This document shows, piece after piece, positions 32,777-41,300 of a stretch of DNA of 64,000 nt. This stretch comes from Saccharothrix sp. S26 (GTDB lineage: Bacteria; Actinomycetota; Actinomycetes; Mycobacteriales; Pseudonocardiaceae): contig NZ_JAJUWT010000003.1 of the NCBI RefSeq assembly GCF_021390395.1, positions 186,001 through 250,000 on the forward strand, given 5' to 3'. Positions within the stretch are counted from its first letter, which is position 1, and each line of letters starts with the position of its first letter. Below the pieces are notes generated by a model that searched no databases, was not told the origin of the DNA, and was given only the letters and a program-made list of their open reading frames with translations. The position numbers and the translations under genes were made by a program.

Positions 32777-33658
32777 ATGAGCGCCTTCCAGACAGCAATC
32801 GTGCCGGCGGCAGGCCTGGGCACGCGCTTCCTCCCCACCACCAAAGCGGTGCCCAAGGAGTTGCTGCCGGTCGTCGACACCCCTGGCATCGAACTCGTCG
32901 CCACCGAGGCCGCCGAGGCGGGCGCGACGAAGCTCGTGATCGTGACCTCGCCCGGCAAGGACGCGGTCGCGGAGTACTTCCGCCCCCAGCCCGAGCTGGA
33001 GGCGACGCTCGAGGAGCGCGGCAAGGCCGACCTGCTGGCCAAGGTCCGCCGCGCGCCGAACCTGCTCACCGTCGAGACCGCCATCCAGGACAAGGCGCTG
33101 GGCCTGGGCCACGCGGTCGCCTGCGCCGAGGGCAACCTGACCGGCGCGGACGACGCCGTCGCCGTCCTGCTGCCCGACGACCTCGTGCTGCCCACGGGCG
33201 TGCTGTCGAAGATGGCCGCGGTCCGCGAGAAGCTCGGCGGCAGCGTGCTGTGCGCGTTCGACATCCCCAAGGAGCAGATCTCCGCCTACGGCGTCTTCGA
33301 CGTCAAGGACACCGGCGACGACGACGTCAAGCAGGTCGTCGGCATGGTCGAGAAGCCCAAGCCCGAGGACGCGCCGTCCACGTTCGCCGCGGCCGGCCGC
33401 TACCTGCTCGACCGGTCGATCTTCGACGCCCTCAAGCGCATCACGCCGGGCGCGGGCGGCGAGCTCCAGCTCACCGACGCCATCGCGCTGCTGATCAACG
33501 AGGGCCACCCGGTGCACGTCGTCGTCCACCGGGGTGGGCGACACGACCTGGGCAATCCGGGAGGATTCCTCAAAGCTGCGGTTGACTTCGCACTCGAGCA
33601 CCCCGACTACGGGCCCGAGCTGGGGGAGTGGTTGCGGGCACGCCTCGCCGGCTCCTGA
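32777..33658 (+). CDS. galU: UTP-glucose-1-phosphate uridylyltransferase
   Basis: A 293-aa nucleotidyltransferase: TAIVPAAGLGTRFLPTTKAVPKELLPVVDTPGIE (nucleotide-binding loop), VAVLLPDDLVL (metal-site DD), SAYGVFDV, MVEKPKPEDAPS, GRYLLDRSIFDAL, and HRGGRHDLGNPGGFLKAAVDFAL. It makes UDP-glucose for the envelope and for the GalT reaction. ATG 32777 is the family start. It is followed after 15 nt by the moeA/glp gene, in the same order as in mycobacteria (galU-moeA1-rimJ). Confidence 0.95.
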   Translation: MSAFQTAIVPAAGLGTRFLPTTKAVPKELLPVVDTPGIELVATEAAEAGATKLVIVTSPGKDAVAEYFRPQPELEATLEERGKADLLAKVRRAPNLLTVETAIQDKALGLGHAVACAEGNLTGADDAVAVLLPDDLVLPTGVLSKMAAVREKLGGSVLCAFDIPKEQISAYGVFDVKDTGDDDVKQVVGMVEKPKPEDAPSTFAAAGRYLLDRSIFDALKRITPGAGGELQLTDAIALLINEGHPVHVVVHRGGRHDLGNPGGFLKAAVDFALEHPDYGPELGEWLRARLAGS

Positions 33659-33673
33659 AACGAAGGTCAACTC

Positions 33674-34912
33674 ATGAGGTCAGTGGACGAGCAGCTCGCC
33701 AGGGTGGTGGCCGCCGCCGTGCGGCCCGCCCCAGTGCGGGTGGCGATCTCCGAATCGCAGGGCCTGCTCTGCGCGGAGGAGGTCGTCGCCGAGCGCGCGT
33801 TGCCGGGTTTCGACCAGGCGGCCGTCGACGGCTACGCGGTGCGCAGCGTCGACGTGCAGGCCGCCAACGAGGATCCGGTGACGCTCCCGGTGGTCGGCGA
33901 GATCCCGGCGGGGTCGCGCCAACCCAGACGGCTGCAACCCGGCCAGGCGGTCCGGGTCGCGACCGGCGCGCCGCTGCCGACCCTGGCCGACGCGGTCGTG
34001 CCCAGCGCCTACACCGACCGCGGTGACGACGACGGGCACGCGGCGAAGGTGACCGTGCACCGCTCGGTGCCGTCCGCGGCGTTCGTGCGGCGCACCGGCG
34101 AGGACGTGCAGACCGGTGACGTCGCGGTGCGCCGCGGCGCGTCCATCGGCGCCGCCCAGGTCGGCCTGCTCGCCGCCGTCGGCCGCAACAAGGTGCTGGT
34201 CCACCCCCGGCCGCGGGTGTCGGTGATCTCGATCGGCGAGGAGCTGGTCGACGTCGACCGCACCCCCGGCCAGGGGCAGGTCTACGACGTCAACTCCTAC
34301 GCGCTGGCCGCCGCCGCGCGGGACGCGGGCGCGGAGGTCAGCCGGGTCGGCATCCAGTCGCCGGACCCGCGCCGGCTGCGCGAGGTCGTCGAGGGCCGGT
34401 TGCTGCTGTCGGAGATCGTGGTCGTGGCGGGCGGCGTCGGTGGCGTCGTCGGCGACGAGGTGCGCGCGGCCCTGGCCGACCTCGGCGACCTGGACGTGAC
34501 CCGGGTGGCCATGCACCCCGGCTCGGTGCAGGGCTTCGGCCGGCTCGGGCCGGACGCGGTGCCGACGTTCCTGCTGCCCGCGAACCCGATGAGCGCCCTG
34601 GTCGTCTTCGAGGTGCTGGTGCGACCGCTGATCCGGGCCGCGCTGGGCAAGCGCAACCCGTACCGGCGGGCGGTCAGCGCGCGGCTGCTGTCGCCGCTGA
34701 CCTCGACCAAGGGCCGGCGCGGCTACCTGCGCGGCCAGCTGCTGCGCGACGCGGACAACGGCGAGTACCTGGTGCAGCCGCTGGGTACCTCCGGGTCGCA
34801 CCTGCTGGCGTCGTTGGCCGAGGCGAACTGCCTGATCATGGTCGACGAGGACGTGACGGACGTGGCGGTCGGCGAAGAGGTGACGGTCAGCTTCCTGGCC
34901 CAACGAGGATGA
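33674..34912 (+). CDS. glp: MoeA/gephyrin-like protein (Glp)
   Basis: A 412-aa protein with the full MoeA domain set: DQAAVDGYAVR, RVATGAPLPTLADAVVPSA, TGEDVQTGDVAVRRG, and a MoCF domain (RVSVISIGEELVDVDRTPGQGQVYDVNSYALAAAARDAGAEV, VVVAGGVGGVVGDEVRAAL). Its GGVGG segment differs from the usual GGTS of active molybdenum insertases, fitting the divergent MoeA1 branch. In corynebacteria this branch (Glp) binds FtsZ and works with the membrane protein GlpR in cell division; that is recalled. The glpR/sepX homologue lies two genes downstream. Molybdopterin chemistry cannot be ruled out. Confidence 0.87.
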   Translation: MRSVDEQLARVVAAAVRPAPVRVAISESQGLLCAEEVVAERALPGFDQAAVDGYAVRSVDVQAANEDPVTLPVVGEIPAGSRQPRRLQPGQAVRVATGAPLPTLADAVVPSAYTDRGDDDGHAAKVTVHRSVPSAAFVRRTGEDVQTGDVAVRRGASIGAAQVGLLAAVGRNKVLVHPRPRVSVISIGEELVDVDRTPGQGQVYDVNSYALAAAARDAGAEVSRVGIQSPDPRRLREVVEGRLLLSEIVVVAGGVGGVVGDEVRAALADLGDLDVTRVAMHPGSVQGFGRLGPDAVPTFLLPANPMSALVVFEVLVRPLIRAALGKRNPYRRAVSARLLSPLTSTKGRRGYLRGQLLRDADNGEYLVQPLGTSGSHLLASLAEANCLIMVDEDVTDVAVGEEVTVSFLAQRG

Positions 34913-34945
34913 GCGCAGGCGGGGGAACGAGCGCGGTGGGTACGG

Positions 34946-35602
34946 ATGAGTTTCGCGGGTGACGGTGGTCGGCACCCCGGCTGGCCCGCGCGGCTCGGAC
35001 CGCTGAGGGTGCCGGCCGGCCTGGTCGCGCTGCGCCCGCCGAAGCTGTTCGACGCCTCGGCGTGGTCGCGGGCCCGGCTGCGCGACCGGGCTTACCTGGA
35101 GGACTGGGAACCCACCGCCACCGAGGGCTGGCGCGAGCGCAACGCACCCTTGGCGTGGCCGCCGCAGTGGTCGTCGCTGAAGTCGCTGGCCCGGCGCGGC
35201 CAGGCACTGCCGTTCGTGATCACCGTGGACGGCGAGCTGGCCGGGCAGATCACCGTGGGCAACATCGTGCGCGGGTCGTTGCGCTCGGCGTGGGTCGGCT
35301 ACTGGGTGGCGGCCGACCGGGCGCGCGGCGGCGTGGCCACGGCGGCGCTGGCGCTCGTGGTCGACCACTGCTTCGGCGCGGGCGGCCTGCACCGGCTGGA
35401 GGCGACCGTGCGGCCGGAGAACCGGGCCAGCCTGCGGGTGCTCGCCAAGGCCGGGTTCCGCGAGGAGGGCCTGTTCCTGCGGTACCTCGACGTGGCCGGG
35501 CAGTGGCGCGACCACCTGTGCTTCGCGATGACCGCCGAAGAGACCTCGCCGGAGGGCCTGGTGCGCCGATTGGTCGCACAGGGATACGCCCGAACCGCCT
35601 GA
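34946..35602 (+). CDS. rimJ: RimJ/RimL-family GNAT N-acetyltransferase
   Basis: A 218-aa acetyltransferase: LGPLRVPAGLVALRPPKLFDASAWSRAR, then LPFVITVDGELAGQITVGNIVRGSLRSAWVGYWVAADRARGGVATAALALVVDHCFGAGGLHRLEATVRPENRASLRVLAKAGFREEG in pieces, the complete GNAT A-B motifs with the CoA-binding R-x-x-G-V-A. RimJ-type enzymes acetylate protein N-termini; the precise target is unknown. It sits between glp and glpR, the conserved position of mycobacterial rimJ. ATG 34946 lies 33 nt after the glp stop. Confidence 0.9.
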   Translation: MSFAGDGGRHPGWPARLGPLRVPAGLVALRPPKLFDASAWSRARLRDRAYLEDWEPTATEGWRERNAPLAWPPQWSSLKSLARRGQALPFVITVDGELAGQITVGNIVRGSLRSAWVGYWVAADRARGGVATAALALVVDHCFGAGGLHRLEATVRPENRASLRVLAKAGFREEGLFLRYLDVAGQWRDHLCFAMTAEETSPEGLVRRLVAQGYARTA

Positions 35603-35763
35603 CTCACGGGCCGACTGGCTTAATCGGATCACCCGAAAGTGGGTGATACACCACACTTTAGTACGTACGCCAGTCGGCGTGCCTCCGACACAGGTGTGAC
35701 TGTTGTGACTAGCGTGGCAAGCGCACCACCGAGCGCGCCGCGGGGTAGGGGGAGGTGACGGGG

Positions 35764-36447
35764 ATGCCGAGCTCGCTGATCGTCGTGGGTCTGGTCGTGG
35801 CCTGGTTGGTCGTCCTCGTGCCGATGGTCGCGCGCAAGCGCGCCGACGCGTCGCGCGGCAGCATGGAGGAGGAGTACGACGCCATGCCCGACATCGACGC
35901 GGACTTCGAGGAGTACGACGACTACGACGAGCCGGAGCTGGACTACGTCGAGCACCGGCCGTTCCGCCCGGGCCGGGGCGGCTACGACCCGGAGACCGCC
36001 GCGATCGTGGCCCAGGCGAAGTACGCCTTCCGCCGCCGCGTCGTCGGCACGCTGCTGCTCCTGGCCCTCGTCACGGGCGTGGTCGCGGGCGTGCTCTACC
36101 CGGTGGTCTGGTGGGGCCACGCGGCCGTGGACGTGGCGCTCGTCTCCTACCTCGGCTACCTGCGCCGGCAGGTGCGGATCGAGGAGGAGATCCGCGCGCG
36201 CCGCCACGCCAGGCTCGCCCAGTCCCGCCGCCGCCCCTCCGCGCGGCCGGACACCCGCGCGCACGCGCCCGAGCCCTCGGCGGACGCCGAGCAGCCCCGT
36301 GACCAGCCGGGCCTGCCCCCGCAACCCCGGTTCCAGCACCAGCCGCGCCCCGGCACGGTCGTCGTGGACCCGGACGACGAGGACCCGCTGTTCGTCGAGC
36401 TGGACGGCCCCGAAGCCCTCCCGTACCGGCGGGCGTCGGGCGAGTAG
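35764..36447 (+). CDS. sepX: Divisome membrane protein GlpR/SepX homologue
   Basis: A 227-aa protein. The N-terminal helix SSLIVVGLVVAWLVVLVPMVARKR is followed by a very acidic cytoplasmic segment (EEYDAMPDIDADFEEYDDYDE). RPGRGGYDPETAAIVAQAKYAFRRRVV then leads to a second and third helix (TLLLLALVTGVVAGVLYPVVWW, AAVDVALVSYLGYLRRQVRIEEEIRARR). A disordered Pro/Arg tail and a DEDPLFVELD end follow. This layout matches the SepX (Streptomyces) / GlpR (Corynebacterium) family, recalled as the receptor of Glp at the division site. A perfect GGGGGAGG lies 8 nt before ATG 35764, which settles the start. It is followed by a strong hairpin. Confidence 0.82.
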   Translation: MPSSLIVVGLVVAWLVVLVPMVARKRADASRGSMEEEYDAMPDIDADFEEYDDYDEPELDYVEHRPFRPGRGGYDPETAAIVAQAKYAFRRRVVGTLLLLALVTGVVAGVLYPVVWWGHAAVDVALVSYLGYLRRQVRIEEEIRARRHARLAQSRRRPSARPDTRAHAPEPSADAEQPRDQPGLPPQPRFQHQPRPGTVVVDPDDEDPLFVELDGPEALPYRRASGE

Positions 36448-36448
36448 A

Positions 36449-36471
36449 GGGGGGTGGCAAAACCACCCCCC
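36449..36471 (+). terminator. Hairpin terminator after sepX/glpR
   Basis: A perfect 9-bp stem GGGGGGTGG / CCACCCCCC with a CAAAA loop starts 2 nt after the sepX stop and separates it from the tRNA-Ala promoter region (TATGCT at 36481). Confidence 0.75.
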
Positions 36472-36509
36472 GACTACTGATATGCTTCCCCCGCACGACA
36501 ACAGAACAC

Positions 36510-36582
36510 GGGGCTGTAGCGCAGTTGGTAGCGCGACTCGTTCGCATCGAGTAGGTCAGGGGTTCGATTCCCCTCAGCTCCA
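36510..36582 (+). tRNA. tRNA-Ala(CGC)
   Basis: A 73-nt cloverleaf without encoded CCA. The acceptor stem GGGGCTG pairs with CAGCTCC and contains the G3:U70 pair that marks tRNA-Ala. The D arm is GTAGCGCAGTTGGTAGCGC. The anticodon loop is TTCGCAT with anticodon CGC, reading GCG. The T loop is GGTTCGATTCC. It lies between the sepX terminator and its own strong hairpin. I looked for a copied 3' end that would mark integration and saw none. Confidence 0.96.
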
Positions 36583-36590
36583 CTCGTCGA

Positions 36591-36632
36591 GAGGCGAGGT
36601 GTGTCGACGGAAAGCGTCGACCGCCTCGCCTC
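36591..36632 (+). terminator. tRNA-Ala terminator hairpin
   Basis: Two stacked stems, GAGGCGAGG / CCTCGCCTC and GTCGAC / GTCGAC, begin 8 nt after the tRNA and are followed within a few nt by CATTTT. This is a classic rho-independent arrangement. Confidence 0.85.
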
Positions 36633-36790
36633 GTCGCATTTTCCGGGGGTGCAACCCCCGGGCCCCGCCCGGAGGGCTTCGCCCCCGGACCCCCGGTGGC
36701 CGCGGGTCGCGTTTGGGCGGTGGCGTTGTCGTGAGCAGGCGAACGGCCCCCAGCCGGGTGGGTGAGGGCCGTTCGTGCGGGGATGTCCTG

Positions 36791-37702
36791 TTACGGCAGG
36801 GACTCGCAGGCGATCCGGTCGTTGTCGCTGTCGAGCTGGGCCACGTCCCCGTAGTACGGGTAGTAGAGGTCGAACCACGCCTGCGCCTCGCGCTGGGTGG
36901 CGAAGTCCGAGCAGTCCACGCTGTTGCCCGGGTTGGACGGTGCCCGCACCTCGGGTGCCGGGCTGCCCGCGGCGACCCATTCCTGATAGGTGACGGCCCG
37001 GTGGAACGCGGGGCCTTCGTAGTAGATGGTCGGCGCGGTGCCGAACTTGTAGAAGCGGTCGTTCGTGACGCGCCGCACGACCTGCGGCGTCGGGAACGCC
37101 TGGGCGCTCCACTCGCCGTAGCCGATCGAGTAGCCCTGGCCGCCCGCCAGGTTGGTCATCCGGATGATGTTCGGGGCCCAGGACAGCTTCTGGAAGCCCT
37201 CGTTGGCACGTCGCTCGAAGGACTGGAAGTTCGAGGCGGCCCACTCCTCGTAGGTGAGCTTGTGCCGCACCCCGTCCGGGCCCTCGACGAAGAGCTCGTT
37301 GGCCGTGGCCCACTGGTAGTAGTAGCTGCCCGCGATCCAGCCCGCGTTGCGCGGGGCGGGGCTGCCGGCCGCCTGCCACTGGGCCTCGGTGAGCCGGTCC
37401 CAGTCCCAGGTCGACGTCGGGTCACCCCAGAACGTGACGGCGTAGATGGTGGGCGACCACGCGTACTTCACGTAGTCCGTCGGCGAGGCCGCCGGCTGCG
37501 GGAAACCGGCGGCCGCCCACTCGTCGTAGCTGATGGCGCGGGCGTTGCCGCCGTCCACGCGCCACACCGCCGGGTCGAAGGGCTGCTTGTAGTACCCATC
37601 GGCCACCGCGGCCCCCGCCGGTAACGCCACCGCGACGGCCAACCCCATCCCGACCGCCGCACCGACCAGCGCCGCCGCCACCCGGGTGATCCTGTTCTTC
37701 AC
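36791..37702 (-). CDS. Secreted repeat protein with C-terminal Excalibur calcium-binding domain
   Basis: A 303-aa protein. It has a Sec signal peptide ([23 protein letters not shown] site near LPAGAA). Five repeats of about 45 residues follow, each ending in a Y-x-E-W-x-A-A-G-x-P-x-P-like segment ([60 protein letters not shown]). The final 42 residues form an Excalibur domain: [16 protein letters not shown] and the Ca-binding [15 protein letters not shown] 37702 with GGAAGG upstream fits the signal peptide better than TTG 37726. Function is unknown; a surface or wall-associated binding role is likely. Confidence 0.87.
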   Translation of the reverse strand: MKNRITRVAAALVGAAVGMGLAVAVALPAGAAVADGYYKQPFDPAVWRVDGGNARAISYDEWAAAGFPQPAASPTDYVKYAWSPTIYAVTFWGDPTSTWDWDRLTEAQWQAAGSPAPRNAGWIAGSYYYQWATANELFVEGPDGVRHKLTYEEWAASNFQSFERRANEGFQKLSWAPNIIRMTNLAGGQGYSIGYGEWSAQAFPTPQVVRRVTNDRFYKFGTAPTIYYEGPAFHRAVTYQEWVAAGSPAPEVRAPSNPGNSVDCSDFATQREAQAWFDLYYPYYGDVAQLDSDNDRIACESLP

Positions 37703-37894
37703 CAAGACTCGCCTTCCGTCCACCAAGAACTCGGTTGTGCGGTGGGACTTTCGGCAACGGGCGTCAGTCGTTACGCATCGGCGCCGATGCGGCCTGTGTT
37801 TAGCTCGATCGCACTAACGCGACACGGTGAATTCGAGGATCGCTCGTAGTCGACCAGTGGTGGGCGAGTTCAAGGACGAGCGCCTGGGCAACAC

Positions 37895-37936
37895 CGCGGG
37901 AGGCGGGGGAGTCGCTCGACTCCGCCGCCTCCCGCG
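37895..37936 (-). terminator. 20-bp near-perfect palindrome after the LamG-RHS-immunity operon
   Basis: Arms 37895-37914 and 37917-37936 pair over 20 positions with one mismatch and a 2-nt centre. It lies 22 nt past the stop of the immunity-candidate gene and would end this leftward operon. The remaining gap to 37702 shows no gene. Confidence 0.75.
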
Positions 37937-37957
37937 AGCCACGGTACGGGTGTCCGA

Positions 37958-38389
37958 CTACTCGCCGAGAGCGCTCTTCAGCCGCTCTTCGACGTCGCGG
38001 TCGAGAACTCCCGACCCGACCACTTCCGCTCCTATCGACTTGACCGACCCGCCGGCGAACTCCGGCCTGCCGGCCATCTCGGCTATCCACTTGGCCGCGA
38101 GGTTCTTCCAGTAAGCGCGGCTGGACTTCCAGGCCGAACCCGCGGTGAGTTCGAGGAGCTCGGCCGGCGTGGAGATGTCGGTGCCGCCGAGTGACTCCCA
38201 CGCCTCGGTGAACTTCTCCAAGCACTCGGCCAGGCCCTGCTCGAGGAAGGGCCACATGGGCACGAAGCCCGAGCCTCGCAACGAGGCGCGTCCTTCCTGC
38301 TCGACGCCCACGCCGAGTTCACCGCTCGGCAGCACGCCGATCCAGGCGCCGTCACTCCGGTAGACCACAGGACTCCACTGCACCGCCAT
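37958..38389 (-). CDS. Putative immunity protein for the RHS toxin
   Basis: A 143-aa acidic, soluble protein with no signal peptide (AVQWSPVVYRSDGAWIGVLPSG, PFLEQGLAECLEKFTEAWESLG, SSRAYWKNLAAKWIAEMAG, DRDVEERLKSALGE). No family was recognised. Its ATG at 38389 shares a base with the TGA of the RHS gene (TGATG), and a GTG one codon earlier is an alternative. Position directly after the toxin-encoding 3' end is the classic place for a cognate immunity gene, and that is the basis of the call. It would neutralise the C-terminal toxin in the producing cell. Confidence 0.65.
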   Translation of the reverse strand: MAVQWSPVVYRSDGAWIGVLPSGELGVGVEQEGRASLRGSGFVPMWPFLEQGLAECLEKFTEAWESLGGTDISTPAELLELTAGSAWKSSRAYWKNLAAKWIAEMAGRPEFAGGSVKSIGAEVVGSGVLDRDVEERLKSALGE

Positions 38390-41300
38390 CACCCCCAGGG
38401 CCGGTAGTCGTATTCCACGCCGAAATCATCCAGGAACTGCTGGAACTGTCGCCGGTGGGCGTCGTTCCAGCGATGGCCGTAGTGGCCGCTGTTCTCCGTG
38501 AAGACCAGTCGACCACCATCCCTGAAGATCGTGCCGCCCAGCACCGAGCCCTCATCCGCCGCGATGGACCGCGCCAACTTCTCGTGCGGGCTGCCGGGAA
38601 GGCGGAGATCCGAGGAGTCACCGGTGACGAACCTCCCGGTCCCCGGCTCGAACACGTACTCGATCTCGGGTGCGGAAGGTTCGAAGCCCTTCAGGGCGTC
38701 TGCCGAGTCGGACCCCGGATCGAGTCGGATCAGCCCGCATTCAGGCCCGTTGTTGTGTACCAGCACCGGGGTCTCGCCGGCCAGGACGAAGAACGTGTGC
38801 ACGCCCTCGACGGAGAGGTTGTGAGTGCGCATCGTCGTGACGTACGGACGCGCGGACAGGACGGTGGCTCGGTTGTCCGGACCGGCGTCGAGGACGTCAC
38901 GCGCACGCAGGTCGTCCGCCTCGGTCCACCGGTGCAGCGACGCCTCGTAGAACGAGTGGTGGGCCGTGGCCGTGATGGTCCGCGGGCCGTTCGGCGTGGC
39001 GACGGTCAGGTCGACGTACTGCTTGTCCGCGTCGGTCACGTGGACCGCGGTGACCTTGTGCGCCTCGGTCTCGCCGGTCTCCGGGTTGGCGTTGAGGACG
39101 ACGTCGCCCACCCTGACGTCCTCGATGGCCTTGGTGGTGCCGTCGGCCATCAGGACGTGCGTGTCACCGCTGAAGCTGTTGCGGCAACTCGCCATCTTCA
39201 CGAATTTCTGGATCGACCGCGCCAGCTTGCCGGTGCTGCCCCTGCCACCCGCGTCCAGACCACCGGTCTCACCGAGGAAGACGATCCACGGCCACTGCAT
39301 CTCCTGGTAGTCGTCGATCGAGCAGTCGTCACTGTCCACGCAGTACGACAGCAGCGCGCCGTAGGTGTTCTCGACGTTCTCCTCGGTGCCGAGCGGGTGG
39401 ATGTTGGGACCGCCGTAGTGCGCCGCGACCTTCGGCAGGATCGCCGCGGCCTCCGCCGCGGTCCACGGGGTCGGGACGCCGTTCAGCGTCGTTCCGCCCG
39501 TCTCGGAGTCGTAGCCGCCGTACCAGCCGTCGCCGTAGTCCGTGATCGGCGGGTAGTACGCGCCGGCCGGGACGTCGCCGCCGCCGTTCGGGACCGGGTC
39601 GCGGCTGTAGCCCCTGCCGTTGGCGGGCTTCTTGCCGCCGCCGCAGTCACCGTCCGGGCACATCCAGGTGGCCAGGCCGGTCGGGTCGCTCAACGTCACC
39701 GGCGTATGGTCGGCGTAGGCGTAACCGTTCCACTGCTGCGGGTTGCCGACGTCCATGATCGGGTCGACGGACAGGAACCGGCCCAGGTCGGTGTCGTACT
39801 GGCGGGCTCCGATGTGGACCAGGCCGGTCGCCTCGTCGTTCGTGCCGCCGACGAAACCGCGCTCGCCCGGGAACAGCACGGCCGGGCCGCGGGCGCCGCC
39901 GAACGGCAACTGGCGGCGCTTGGTGGCCGTCATCGTGCCCACGTCGACCGACACCTGCGAGGTGCCCTGGTGGTCGGAGCCGAGCCAGGTCAGCTTGGTC
40001 TTGCCCTCGCGCATCGCGACGGTGCGGCCCGCGTGGGTGTAGTACCTGGTCACGGCGGGCGTGGGTGCGCCGACCGCCAGTTCCACCTCCTGGTTGCCGA
40101 GGTAGAGCGTGGTGGACACGGCGTCCTTGCGCAGCAGCCGGGTGCCGTCGACGCCGTAGATGAACGTCACGCCCCCGGACGCCTCGACCAGCTTGCCCTC
40201 GGCGTCCCAGCCCAACTCCTGCACGCCCTCCGGCGTGGTCCGCGTGGTCGTGTTGCCGGTCGGGTCGTAGCCGAACTCCTCGATCCGCTTCCCGGCCGGA
40301 CCCTCCTGGGTCACCGAACGCACGGTGTGCGCCTGCGGCGTGCCGGGCAACGGGTACTTGTAGGTGCGGGTGGTGTTGCCGCTCGCCTTGTGGTCGACCT
40401 CCGTGAGGCGGTTGCCCGCCTTGTCGTAGTCGAACGACTGCCAGTACGGCGCGGGCCCGGACAGGCCGGTGGCCGTGGGCCGCGGGCCGCAGCCGACACC
40501 GCCCGCCGGCGTCCACGCGTCGGACAGCCGCCGCAGGTGGTCGTAGGTGAAGCACTGCAGGTCGACCGGCTGGTCACGGGTGGCGTCCTGGACCGACCGG
40601 ACGTTGCCCGCGTCGTCGAACCCGTAGGTGACGTCCGCCTGCATCGGCGCGGGCGTCTCGGCGTCCACGATGTAGCGGTTGAGGCGCCGGGTGTCGGCCT
40701 CGTAGTAGTACGACAGCCAGGTGCGCTTGCCGCCGTCGCCGAGGTGGATCCGCTCCAGTTCGCCGAGCCGGGTGAACGACGTCTGCGTGGCGATCCGGGT
40801 GGTCGACCCGTCGATGCCGCCGTTGGTGGTCGTGGGCCGCCCGAGGTCGTCGTACACGTGCAGCACGGTCTCGGCGGGCACGACGCCTGCCGCGGGGAAC
40901 GTCTCGCCCGCGATCGTGCCGTCCTGGTTGTAGGTGTAGTGCGAGGTGTACGTGTTGCGCAGCAGGCCCTCGGCCTCCGGGATGACCACCGACGTGCTGG
41001 TCGGCCGGTACCGCGAGTCGTAGCCGTCGATCCGCTGCGTGTAGGCCGCGCCGTTGACGTAACGGGTGGCGGACGCGAGCCTGCCCTTGCCGCCACCGGC
41101 GGTGTCGTAGGAGTACTTGTGCAGCAGGGTGCCCGTCGGGCCGCCTTCGCGGACCTCGGTGCGCCTGCCGACCTTGTCGTAGCCGTTCCACGTGGTCCGG
41201 CCGCGCGCGTCGGTCGTCGTCTCCAGGAGTCCGCGCGCGTTGTAGACCGTGGTGGTGACGCCGCGGTCGACGTCCTCGGACCTGGTCAGGTGACCGCGCA

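Noticed and set aside
36510-36800. Integrated element at tRNA-Ala
   Set aside because: No integrase, no duplicated tRNA 3' end and no phage or plasmid genes follow. The tRNA has its own terminator and the next genes look chromosomal.
39186-39750. Intein in the RHS gene
   Set aside because: The Hint domain lies near the C-terminus, just before a toxin module, and has no homing endonuclease and no extein continuing a known protein. It is a polymorphic-toxin release domain.
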